DNA of 37,518 nt from Candidatus Baldrarchaeota archaeon (GTDB lineage Archaea > Asgardarchaeota > Baldrarchaeia > Baldrarchaeales > DXJG01), in the NCBI GenBank assembly GCA_016840485.1, contig JAEOSG010000009.1:1-37518 (forward strand), read 5' to 3'. Made by a program: the position numbers and the translations under genes. Within the stretch, counting starts at the first letter, position 1, and each line of letters opens with the position of its first letter. Below, piece by piece: positions 28,575-37,518 of this stretch. The notes under the pieces are model-generated. The model made no database searches. It was not told the DNA's origin and saw only the letters and a list, made by a program, of their open reading frames with translations.

Positions 28575-29306
28575 TTAACCAGTATGTACAACCTTGTACT
28601 TGTATTTTTTGGCTATAGCTCGAAGAGTATTAAGGATTTTACATCTGTCTTTTATTTCTGCGGGAGGAATATTATCAAAACATACGTAAAGTGTTTTGGG
28701 TTGAGCTTGGTTAAAACATTCCTCAATAGCAGTTTTAAGTAAATATACGAAGTTTTCAGACACTAAACCAGTTGTTTCATCCCCAAAAATATCGGGAACA
28801 CCAAAGTTAATGCAAACAACCCAAGCATGTTTCTCAGGGAACGTCACAATATTATTCTCGACAACAACCTTTGTATTCCAAACATCTTCACTGATATCAA
28901 TTACCGATGTTGGGTCGACAATTTTATCTTTATATAATGTTTTTATTGCTTCAAGAACAGTTTTGCATTCCTTAATTTTTTTAGGAAGCTTCGGCAATGT
29001 TTCGTAAAATTTTTTATCGTAAAGTTTTGGTAATTCTTCTAATTTTCCTTCCCAAACGATGTCTCCATACTTATTATACACAGTTAACGTGTTTTTATGT
29101 TTAAAGTAAACTAAACATCTTTTCCTTTCTTCTCTAATTTTTTCTACAAACTTAAGATATTCAAAAGACTCTCCCTCAGCTATTTTTTCCCCCTTTCTAT
29201 CATACAGTATTGACGGGCCTTCTTCCCCGTTCACAACAATGACGTAGCGAACTTTAGCCCTCTCAGCTAAATTTTTCACATCTAAGCTCATCAGAAATCT
29301 CACCAA
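28575..29306 (-). CDS. Conserved-looking protein of unknown function
   Basis: 243 aa ORF with globular composition; no family recognised. Confidence 0.7.
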   Translation of the reverse strand: MVRFLMSLDVKNLAERAKVRYVIVVNGEEGPSILYDRKGEKIAEGESFEYLKFVEKIREERKRCLVYFKHKNTLTVYNKYGDIVWEGKLEELPKLYDKKFYETLPKLPKKIKECKTVLEAIKTLYKDKIVDPTSVIDISEDVWNTKVVVENNIVTFPEKHAWVVCINFGVPDIFGDETTGLVSENFVYLLKTAIEECFNQAQPKTLYVCFDNIPPAEIKDRCKILNTLRAIAKKYKYKVVHTG

Positions 29307-29626
29307 TATGTAACAATATCTCTACTATGTTAATTATAGGTATACCTATTTTCTGCAGAGTCTGATTTAAATATTTTCAATAATCTTTACCTTCCCCTTC
29401 CAAAATAAACAACAAAAAGGAAATGAACCCATCCACGCACCTCAACAACCTAAAGCAATCCTCTGGATCCATTTCTAACTCATCCGTTTCACTTTTCTAT
29501 TTTGTTCAAAACATTCACCTCGTAAAAGAAAAATGTTAAGGAACAAGAGGCTTAAGAAACTTTGCAGCATATCAATGAAAATACCCACAGTCATGAAAGC
29601 TTAAGCAAGTTTAAAACTATATTCAC

Positions 29627-30799
29627 TTAAGGTCTCCTTATCTCTTTCACAGTATATTTTTTAACGGCATCAATGTTTATTTCTACTCCGAGTCCAGGTT
29701 TGTCGGGGATTCTTACGTAGCCTCCTCTTGGCTCTATTGGTTTTTCCAGTATTGCGTCTCTTATCTCTGGGGTGAGAGGTGGATCTAGTGGAAATTCTAG
29801 GTATGGGCAGAGATAGTCGGGCATTGTGCCTATTAGTTGAAGTGCTGCTGCTAAACCTACGCCGGGTTCCCAGCCGTGAGGAATGAACTGTACGTGGAAA
29901 GCTTCAGCAAGCGCTGCTATTTTCTTCATTTCTGTTAACCCTCCACTTAGATTTGGATCTGGCTGTATTATATCGAAGCACTCGTTTTCCAACAGTTCTC
30001 TGATTCTAAAGATTCCGTATTCGAGTTCTCCTCCTGCAATCATAACACTAGTGCTTCTTCTAAGTTCAGCGTAACCTTTGAGATTTGTTATTGGAAGTGG
30101 TTCCTCCAACCATAGAACATCGTATTTTTCTAGTTCTTTCGCCACTTTTAACGCTGTTTTCCCGTCCCAGTATGGTGGGAAGTATGTCCATGCTTGGTTT
30201 GCATCTACCATTATTTCAACATCTGGGAAAATGTCTCTAAACTCTTTTAAAACTTTGATGTCATCTTCCCAGCGGCTTCTATGAAATCTCAGCTTTACAG
30301 CTTTAAAGCCGTATTTTGCTTTTCCTTCCTCAAAGTCTTTTATATGTTGTTGAGCTCTCTTTATTTGCCCTGTACTCATATATGCTTTAACCATTGGTTT
30401 AGCGGCACCCATTAACTTATAGATGGGCTGTTTTAACGCTTTTCCTACGATGTCCCATAATGCGATATCTATGAGACCTACTCTCGGCCCGAAATAGGAG
30501 CCAGTTCTTAGGGGGCGAGTCATCATTTCTATAAAGAAGAGGTCAAGCGGTATTCTGCTCAAAAACTCTTTCACAGCGCTTTCAATGAACGATATTACTT
30601 CAAATCCTTTCGAGATCATACCGCTATATCCTGTAATCCCTTCATCTGTCTCTACTTCAACAAGTGTGAATGTAAATTCTTTTGTAGATGCTACTTCCCA
30701 CGCAGCAGAAAATCTTTGCCCATCTGGATACGGTACCTTAAGAAGATAGGCATTTACATTTACTATTTTCAAATTCATCCTCTTTACTACATAAATCAA
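29627..30799 (-). CDS. Mandelate racemase/muconate lactonizing enzyme (enolase superfamily)
   Basis: AVKLRFHR, MVDANQAWT, WLEEPLPITNLKGY, IAGGELEYG, QPDPNLSGGLTEMKKIAALAEAF, IPHGWEPGVG. Confidence 0.93.
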   Translation of the reverse strand: MIYVVKRMNLKIVNVNAYLLKVPYPDGQRFSAAWEVASTKEFTFTLVEVETDEGITGYSGMISKGFEVISFIESAVKEFLSRIPLDLFFIEMMTRPLRTGSYFGPRVGLIDIALWDIVGKALKQPIYKLMGAAKPMVKAYMSTGQIKRAQQHIKDFEEGKAKYGFKAVKLRFHRSRWEDDIKVLKEFRDIFPDVEIMVDANQAWTYFPPYWDGKTALKVAKELEKYDVLWLEEPLPITNLKGYAELRRSTSVMIAGGELEYGIFRIRELLENECFDIIQPDPNLSGGLTEMKKIAALAEAFHVQFIPHGWEPGVGLAAALQLIGTMPDYLCPYLEFPLDPPLTPEIRDAILEKPIEPRGGYVRIPDKPGLGVEINIDAVKKYTVKEIRRP

Positions 30800-30964
30800 G
30801 TTAATTCGTTCAATAATATGCCCACATTATTTATAAGCATGTTTCAACTTTCAGCATCACCATACACATAAATTAGTTAGACTAACAGCTCTTTCTTGAA
30901 ATCCTCGACGACTTGGTTCATCACTTGAAACATTAATATAGATTGTAAAACACCATATAGTTTT

Positions 30965-31368
30965 ATGAGAAGTGTCATTAAATTTCTACAGGTTTACTAG
31001 TCTTTGTTGCTTTTGTTCTATTAGTTAATCTTTCACTGGAGTTGCTAATATCGCCAGAAAACCGCAAAATTATAGAGGAACATGGATGGACATATTTTCT
31101 ACAACATCAACTCGTGGGCATCATAATATTTTTCTCAATATTTAGCTTCGTGGGAACTGCTATTTTCTTAAAAACAAGCTATAACCCTAGGAAAATGGGA
31201 ATTCTATCTTCTATCATCGGTTTCTTTTTAGAATTCACCATAATGAAACCTGAATGGGTTCAAAACATATTTGCTCTTAAAATTGGAGGAGATGTAATCG
31301 GTGCAATCATAGTATCTCCTCTTTACTGGTTCATGACTTGGGGGGGCACCATCATACATCTTCAATAA
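30965..31368 (+). pseudogene. Small membrane protein with probable frameshift near its N terminus
   Basis: MRSVIKFL from ATG 30965, then shift into TGLLVFVAFVLLVNLSLELLISPENRKIIEEHGWTYFLQHQLVGIIIFFSIFSFVGTAIFLKT...; the downstream frame alone lacks an ATG start. Confidence 0.5.
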
Positions 31369-31818
31369 AATACAGGGAGAATATAAGACAAAATAAGATA
31401 AAAGGATTGTTAACAATGTTTTACTGTCAATTGACCTTGCGTGCAGATTAAACCCGATTTTAGTTAGACGAATAAGTTGCGTTGTGATTGTCGTAAACGC
31501 ATATTTTACGACGGTTTCTACGTGAGGTTGTTGCGTAATTTTAGTTATGTATATGTTTGTTTGCTAATTGTGTTTTTTCGTAGGTGTCGTGGTTGATGTT
31601 TGATTTTCTAGGCTGGTTGCTATGGATAATACTGCTTCTGGTTTTAGAATTAGGGTGGATTAATGATTTTAATTTTCATTTCATCGATAAGAACTTTTAG
31701 ATTAGGATTTTAAAGTGGTTAGCGGTTGAGACATTAAAAGGAAATCTATATAGGTGTTAGGTTTGATGATATCTTCATATCTATACTATGTTGGGAAAAG
31801 GGTTTTGGGTGAAATAAA

Positions 31819-32586
31819 ATGGAAGAAAATTTTCTTCTATATAAGATGAGTTGGCCTGAAATTGCTGAAAAACTTAAAGAAAATCCTATAGTTCTTGTAC
31901 CAATAGGTTCTACGGAACAACACGGCATGCATCTGCCAATAGATAACGATGCATACACTGCCTTTGAATTTGCAAAAAAGATCGCTGAAAAGGCTTCAAA
32001 AGAGGTACCAGTTTTAGTTGCTCCCTTAATTCCCTACGGTGTCTCACAGCATCACATGAATTTTCCCGGCACAGTAACACTGCGAACCAAAACGTTAGCC
32101 CATGTTTTAGAAGAAGTTTGTAAGAGTTTAATACACCATGGTTTTAAGAAAATAGTTATCGTTAATGGACATGGAGGAAATATTACTGCGATCAATATGG
32201 CTTTACAAAAGGTAGGGGAAGAAACAGATGCCTTTTTAGCAGTGATAAACTGGTGGGAAATTGCAATTGACGTAATCTCTAAATTGGCTGAAACTCCCTT
32301 CTTCCATGCATGTGAAACAGAGACATCAGTTGCTTTGGCACTAGATCAAAAAGTTAATATGGAGAAAGCTAAAGGGGAAGTTCCTACGACACCATCAAAA
32401 TTCATAAAATTTGATTTTCTAGCTCCGCCGCCCAAGATATCTACATCTATTCCAAGTCTAGATAAGCTTACTAAAACAGGGTCAGTCGGAGACCCGACGA
32501 AAGCAAGTAGAGAAAAGGGCGAGAAAATAATAAGCGTTGTAATTGAAAGGGCAGTAGAGTTTCTAAAAGAAGTGGCTAAAATTTAA
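31819..32586 (+). CDS. Creatininase (creatinine amidohydrolase) family protein
   Basis: VPIGSTEQHGMHLPIDNDAYTAFEFA, PYGVSQHHMNFPGTVTL, KKIVIVNGHGGN, HACETETSVAL. Confidence 0.93.
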   Translation: MEENFLLYKMSWPEIAEKLKENPIVLVPIGSTEQHGMHLPIDNDAYTAFEFAKKIAEKASKEVPVLVAPLIPYGVSQHHMNFPGTVTLRTKTLAHVLEEVCKSLIHHGFKKIVIVNGHGGNITAINMALQKVGEETDAFLAVINWWEIAIDVISKLAETPFFHACETETSVALALDQKVNMEKAKGEVPTTPSKFIKFDFLAPPPKISTSIPSLDKLTKTGSVGDPTKASREKGEKIISVVIERAVEFLKEVAKI

Positions 32587-32646
32587 CTACAATAGTTTTA
32601 TTTTTTCTCTTTTTCTTAAAAAATAATAAAAATTGGAGTTTTAGTG

Positions 32647-33522
32647 TTAGATCCATGGTATAAGTTCCATGATGCGTTGTATAATACTCTGTATGACGCC
32701 GCTTTTCAGCAGAGTTAGTGTAAATGTGTATTCAGCTAGATTTGTGAACCATCCTATGTAGATAGCTAAGGCTGAGATTATTATTAGTATAACTGAGGCT
32801 ACGTAGTCTTTTTTGGTGTATTTTATTTCGTGTAAGAATGTTCTTGCTCTAAGGTTATATCCGAATCCTCTAGCTGTGATGGCAAGTGCAATGTCTTCTG
32901 TACGTCTCATCGAGTTGAGAATTGAGGGTATTAACATTTGCATGAAAAGGGCTCTAAATCTCTTTATTGGGTTGCGGAATCTGTAGTCCCATCCCTTTGA
33001 CATTAATGCTTCTTTTATTTTCCTGTTTTCATCTACTAGTACTGGTAGATATGCTAATCCTATACTCATAGCTATAGCGAATTCTGGGGGAAGTCTAAAT
33101 TTAACAAGAGACAATATGATGTCTCTTATTGGCGTTAACATCAACACTATTCTTATGACCACCAGTATCGTAACGAACCGTATCAATGCCCCAATAGCCC
33201 ACACAAGGGCCTCCAATGTTACAACGAACCCTAGAAATGTAAAAAGAGTAGTTGTTTCCTCAAATTTAATCATTGGGAACAGCAAGTTAAATATAAAGTA
33301 CATCGCTGCCAGTGGTGATAAATTTTTTAGAAATGAGACGATTTCTCCGGGTCTCAGTTTGCAATATAGAATGAGAAAAATCAGAAACGAGAATACAATG
33401 ATAAGCCATATTGGATCTGTGAATCCCACTGCCATTATGATTATTGTAGCAGCTAGCAGCAGTTTTACACGTGGATCAAACTTATGAAATAGGGTATCTC
33501 CCTTAACATATTCAAATGCCAT
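32647..33522 (-). CDS. ecfT: ECF transporter transmembrane component EcfT
   Basis: Begins FHKFDPRVKLLLAATIIIMAV; MLIPSILNSMRRTEDIALAITARGFG coupling motif; ATPase gene adjacent. Confidence 0.92.
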   Translation of the reverse strand: MAFEYVKGDTLFHKFDPRVKLLLAATIIIMAVGFTDPIWLIIVFSFLIFLILYCKLRPGEIVSFLKNLSPLAAMYFIFNLLFPMIKFEETTTLFTFLGFVVTLEALVWAIGALIRFVTILVVIRIVLMLTPIRDIILSLVKFRLPPEFAIAMSIGLAYLPVLVDENRKIKEALMSKGWDYRFRNPIKRFRALFMQMLIPSILNSMRRTEDIALAITARGFGYNLRARTFLHEIKYTKKDYVASVILIIISALAIYIGWFTNLAEYTFTLTLLKSGVIQSIIQRIMELIPWI

Positions 33523-35298
33523 TTAGATGCCTCCCAAGGACTTTTCTAAGCATTCATACATAGCATCAATGGTTAAAATTTCCTTAGGAATACCGTACTT
33601 GTTCAATTTATCTGCAAGTAGAGTTACTTGCGGCGGTTTTAAGAAAGCTTCCCTAAGAGTTTCGATCTGTGTGAACACTTCAGGCGTTGGACCATCTAGA
33701 AGAACCCTGCCATAGTTTAGTACTATGACCCTTGACGCATATTCTGCAGCTAACTCCATATCGTGAGTTATTACAATTATTGTTTTTCCTTCGTCATTAA
33801 GTTTCTTGTAAAAGTCCATCATATCCCTACTGGTTCTATAGTCTTGACCAGTTGTAGGTTCATCAACTATTAAAACCTTAGGTTTCATGGCCAAAATTGA
33901 TGCTACAACCACTTTTTGTCTTTCGCCTTTACTCAAGGAAAATGGATTTTCTTCCAGCACATCTTCTAGATGAAGAGCCTTAGTAACCTCTTCTACACGT
34001 TTTTCAATTTCCTCTTCGGGTAGATTTAAATTTCTTAGACCAAACTCTAATTCCTCTCTTACTTTTCTTGTACATATTTGGAAGTCGGGGTTTTGGAAAA
34101 CGTAGCCAACATTCTTTGAAAGTTCAATTATTGATGCTTCTGTCGTGTCTTTCCCGAAGACATAAACTTTACCCTCGGTTGGTAAAAGGAGGCCGTTAAA
34201 ATGCTTGACCAATGTTGTTTTCCCAGAACCATTTTGACCTATTATGGCTATAAATTCGCCATCATATATTTTGAGTGAAACATCGCGTATAGCTACAGTT
34301 CCACCGGGATAAATGTGTGTTAAGTTAACAGTCTCTATTATTGGCTCTTCTCCTGAAGCCTCTCCCTTGTATTTCGTATACTTGTTCGCTATGTAGTTTT
34401 TAGCAACTTCTTCACATTTTTCACGGTTAATGTTCTTTTTCGTTATTATTTTCTCAAATGTTGTATATGCCTCGTCCAACGTCATTGGTATAGATATTTC
34501 AGGAATCTTTTGCTTTAATCTGCGAGCAAGAGCAGTTACTTGGGGTATTCTTATACCCAACTCTTCTAAGTCTTCTCTGTGTATAAGTTCGTAAGGTTTG
34601 CCGTCAAAGACCATTTCTCCCTTCTTTAAAACTATTACTCTATCTACAAAGGGTAGTAACTCCTCGAGTTTATGTTCGACGAGAATCAATGTTTTTCTTT
34701 CTCTTTGAGAAAGTTCGTTTAGAAGCTTAAATACTTGGAAGGTACCTATAGGATCAAGGTTGGATGTTGGTTCATCAAGCACTAGTATTTCTGATCCCAT
34801 GACTAGAACTGAGCCTAATGCGCATGCTTGTTGCTGTCCTCCAGACAGAAAATGAGGATTCTGTTCCCTATACTCCTTGAGCCTCAATACTTCGAGGTAG
34901 ATTTCAATTCTTCTCCTAATTTCTTCAGGAGGTACGCCGTAGTTTTCTGCTCCAAAGGCCAGTTCATCTTCAACTGTGGGCGCTATTAATTGGCTTGCAG
35001 GGTCTTGAAATAGCATACCCACCATGTGGGATAGGAAAGAAACATCGTATCTTTTTGTATTGTATTCTTTAACATAGACATCGCCTTTTAATTTACCTCT
35101 AAAGAAGTGGGGAATAAGTCCATTGAATAACCTACATAATGTTGTTTTGCCAGCGCCGGCGTGCCCCGTTATTAAAACTCTTTCTCCTTCTCTAATCTTA
35201 AGGTTAATGTCTGTAAGCGCTGGAGTTTTGGAACCTGAGTATGTAAATGTCACGTTCTCCACATTTATTACAATGTTTTCGCCTGTCATATAGATCAA
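33523..35298 (-). CDS. ECF transporter ATPase, two ABC domains fused in one chain
   Basis: Two Walker A (GHAGAGKTT, GQNGSGKTT), two signatures (LSGGQQQ, LSKGERQ), two Walker B (ILVLDEPTS, VLIVDEPTT). Confidence 0.94.
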   Translation of the reverse strand: MIYMTGENIVINVENVTFTYSGSKTPALTDINLKIREGERVLITGHAGAGKTTLCRLFNGLIPHFFRGKLKGDVYVKEYNTKRYDVSFLSHMVGMLFQDPASQLIAPTVEDELAFGAENYGVPPEEIRRRIEIYLEVLRLKEYREQNPHFLSGGQQQACALGSVLVMGSEILVLDEPTSNLDPIGTFQVFKLLNELSQRERKTLILVEHKLEELLPFVDRVIVLKKGEMVFDGKPYELIHREDLEELGIRIPQVTALARRLKQKIPEISIPMTLDEAYTTFEKIITKKNINREKCEEVAKNYIANKYTKYKGEASGEEPIIETVNLTHIYPGGTVAIRDVSLKIYDGEFIAIIGQNGSGKTTLVKHFNGLLLPTEGKVYVFGKDTTEASIIELSKNVGYVFQNPDFQICTRKVREELEFGLRNLNLPEEEIEKRVEEVTKALHLEDVLEENPFSLSKGERQKVVVASILAMKPKVLIVDEPTTGQDYRTSRDMMDFYKKLNDEGKTIIVITHDMELAAEYASRVIVLNYGRVLLDGPTPEVFTQIETLREAFLKPPQVTLLADKLNKYGIPKEILTIDAMYECLEKSLGGI

Positions 35299-35536
35299 TC
35301 CCAGACATCTTTCATTTGCATTAATAACGATGAGTTCATTAGAGTTGTGGAGAAGTTATATTTATTACTTACGGTACACATCAAGGGAAACAACATATGT
35401 AACAACTTTTTTGACATTAAACATACAACAATGTTGCATATACTTCTACACCGAAGCATATATATAAAACTTTTATGAAGTATATGAGAGAAGTAAAAAT
35501 AAGAATAAAATTTAGAATGGGAGAGGTGCAATCATA

Positions 35537-36115
35537 ATGAGCGAAGAAGGTAAAGTACCCCCTCCAAGAAGGCCATTCTTAACTGCAAGGCAAGTTGCTA
35601 TGATTGCTGCTTTCGGTGGATTAGGATTCACTTGGAGAGCATTAGGATTAGTTATTCCATTGTTTCCACCGTTCGTTCTCGACATACGTGAAACAATATT
35701 GGTCATAGCGGCTTTTGCTGGAGGGCCTTACGTAGCAATTGGTACAGGAATATTGATAGGCTTACCATCTGCTGTTCCCATGTGCGACACAATTTATTAT
35801 CCACTTCTTGGAATATGTGTTTGCACGGTGGCTAAATTTGTTTACAAGAATCGTAAGCAGTGGTGGGCATGGGTATTAATGTTCGTTGTAATAGCAGTGT
35901 CTGAGGCTGCAATGTTAACACTTTTCATTGCAGAACTGGCCTTTGTACTACGTCTGGTTTCCTTCTGGCCAGAACTTGTAGCATCATTTGGAATAACATA
36001 CTGGGCCTATGTGTTACAGGAATTTATACCACTATTCATATTGGTTCAGATAGCACCAGAGTTTATGAAGCCTACATGGAGCTGGCGTGGCGGAGAAGTT
36101 GTAGAAGAGGAGTAA
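35537..36115 (+). CDS. Multi-TM protein, candidate substrate-binding (S) component of the ECF transporter
   Basis: 192 aa with ~5-6 hydrophobic segments; divergent from the EcfA/EcfT genes; IAAFGGLGFTWRALGLVIPLFPPF and GGPYVAIGTGILIGL pattern compatible with S components. Confidence 0.65.
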   Translation: MSEEGKVPPPRRPFLTARQVAMIAAFGGLGFTWRALGLVIPLFPPFVLDIRETILVIAAFAGGPYVAIGTGILIGLPSAVPMCDTIYYPLLGICVCTVAKFVYKNRKQWWAWVLMFVVIAVSEAAMLTLFIAELAFVLRLVSFWPELVASFGITYWAYVLQEFIPLFILVQIAPEFMKPTWSWRGGEVVEEE

Positions 36116-36128
36116 GGAGGAATGAGAC

Positions 36129-36371
36129 ATGAGTACGGGAACCGGTGGAACGGAAAAGGGTATTAGCGCTACGACAGCCACAATAATTCTAGTAGTTGTG
36201 ATAGTGATATTAGCGATAATCAGAATAATAGGATGGTTCTACAACGTCGGGTTAACTGGTGCTAAACCTTTACGTGAATTACACCCATGGGACTGGATCC
36301 TCGAAATAATAACAATAATCATAGTTATAGCTCTCGTATATACATGGTGGAAAAAGTACAAAGGAAAATAG
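36129..36371 (+). CDS. Small two-TM protein in operon with the candidate S component
   Basis: 80 aa; hydrophobic ATIILVVVIVILAIIRIIGWFY and WILEIITIIIVIALVYTWW; starts ~13 nt after the upstream gene. Confidence 0.65.
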   Translation: MSTGTGGTEKGISATTATIILVVVIVILAIIRIIGWFYNVGLTGAKPLRELHPWDWILEIITIIIVIALVYTWWKKYKGK

Positions 36372-36575
36372 AATAACCTTAATTTAATTTCACTATTTTT
36401 TATCGAGTTTTTGGTTAAACATCGATAATTAGTTGGTTTTCCCGTTTAGTATAATTCTTTGTTATTTAGTTTTAGTTTAGTGGTATATATTTTATAGTTA
36501 TAAAAATGGCGCCGATAAAAACGCTAATAAAGTCTATAAGTGTATATTTTGTTAAGGGTTTAGGGGAGGATTTAA

Positions 36576-37116
36576 ATGAATGTAATATGTAAGTTAAAGG
36601 AAGCTGAACATTTCCTTGAAAAGTTATATGAGGTTCAAGGTATCGAAGATAAGTTTAAACGTTACTTAGATAGATTTTTAGCTGCTGTTCGAAGCATACC
36701 TAACTTTTTGCTGCGGAATTACAGTGTTAAATTCGGTTTGGGCATTCCTTTGGTTAAAAAAACTGTATTTTGAACTTTTCGAGGAAATAGCTGAGCAAAT
36801 TAAAAACAAATTAGCAATTGATTTTGTTAAAATGGTGGAAGCAGAAAATGAAGGAATTAGAGAATGATCTTTTGGGTTCATTACTAATCGACGAAAAACG
36901 TATTGATGCTCAAAATATTTTTATGATGCCTAAATTATATAGGTTGAGGTGCAAGCTGGTGTACCGCTAGTTCAGAAGGTAGAGGAGTATGGAGTGAGGG
37001 TTGGCTGGTTCTTCAAAGAATACGATAAGGAGCCAGTTCTTGTTGTATGCGAGAAATTTCTTAATATTATGAGAAAGTTTGTAGACGAGGCGGAAGCTAG
37101 ATTTCCCCCGATTTAA
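36576..37116 (+). pseudogene. Decayed gene of unknown family, at least three frameshifts
   Basis: Frame pieces join coherently: MNVICKLKEAEHFLEKLYEVQGIEDKFKRYLDRFLAAVRSIPNFLLRNYSVKFGLGIPLVK / KLYFELFEEIAEQIKNKLAIDFVKMVEAEN / KELENDLLGSLLIDEKRIDAQNIFMMPKLY / VEVQAGVPLVQKVEEYGVRVGWFFKEYDKEPVLVVCEKFLNIMRKFVDEAEARFPPI. Confidence 0.75.
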
Positions 37117-37432
37117 AAGTAACTTTATTATAATTATAAATCTAAACTCTTGAAAGCGCAAGCCATACAAAGTACAGTTAGCATTTAATTTGATGCTTCC
37201 TTTACCTAATAACTTTTATAAGGTGTCATTAGTTCTGTTTTTGCTGGAAAAGAGACTCATAAGCCCGGACGTTAGTTTCAAAGATGTTTTGATAACTATT
37301 TCCACGATACTTCTTCTTTTGAGATTTTATTAGAAAACCGTGAAACAAAGATAAATTTGAATAAAATTTATATTCAGAAAAAGCCTATTTGAATTATTGA
37401 AAGGTGTTTGAGAATTTCGCAGGTTGTTTTAA

Positions 37433-37518
37433 ATGTCAAAGAAAATTATTGAGGAACTTGCAGAGAAAATCACTAATTCTTTACCAGTGAGAAGTAGACT
37501 GGCCATCATTGGAGATAC
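37433..37518 (+). CDS. Start of a CDS truncated by the right window edge
   Basis: ATG 37433: MSKKIIEELAEKITNSLPVRSRLAIIGD..., open to the end. Confidence 0.5.
   Translation, partial: MSKKIIEELAEKITNSLPVRSRLAIIGD

Noticed and set aside
31430-31720. Arg/Cys-rich possible coding fragment (NKLRCDCRKRIFYDGFYVRLLRNF) in the intergenic region before the creatininase gene
   Set aside because: Short, interrupted by stops and lacking recognisable transposase or other family motifs; left as unexplained intergenic DNA.
1-37518. CRISPR arrays, tRNA/rRNA genes, IS elements
   Set aside because: No regularly spaced direct repeats, no tRNA T-loop/anticodon-arm pattern, and no intact transposase ORF or terminal inverted repeats seen by eye; tRNAscan-SE and ISfinder would be needed to be certain.

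Overview
This 37.5 kb window is AT-rich archaeal DNA. The evidence is a NurA-HerA-Mre11-Rad50 repair operon, archaeal families such as DUF2073, TATA-type promoters and short operons. Recognisable content, left to right: the repair operon (minus strand; Rad50 runs off the left edge and is absent from the ORF track); an Era-like GTPase, a DUF2119-like protein and a roadblock/LC7 protein; a frameshifted amidohydrolase; a penicillin acylase family hydrolase; an HdrD/GlpC-like Fe-S protein; a COG0731-type radical SAM protein; a serine beta-lactamase-like hydrolase; HAD, HD and membrane M28 hydrolases; two paralogous mini winged-helix proteins; a protein whose winged helix resembles eukaryotic E2F/DP; a second Era-like GTPase with DUF2073; an acyl-CoA synthetase remnant; a catabolic-looking series (acetamidase/formamidase, SDR, HpaB/4-hydroxybutyryl-CoA dehydratase family, enolase superfamily, creatininase family); a MntA/HepT module with a broken toxin; and a divergent ECF transporter locus (EcfT, fused EcfA-EcfA, a candidate S component and a small membrane protein). 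The observations I rate highest are: (1) the E2F-like winged-helix/coiled-coil protein, whose upstream region holds a TTTGGCGCCAA palindrome that resembles an E2F site; (2) a HEPN toxin broken by a stop and a frameshift beside an intact antitoxin; (3) a 19-bp inverted repeat overlapping the predicted transcription start of the roadblock gene; (4) an HpaB/4-HBD-family protein with apparently altered Fe-S ligands; (5) several single-base-disrupted genes among long intact ORFs. I found no tRNA, rRNA, CRISPR array or intact mobile element. All family calls come from reading motifs, with no database search.
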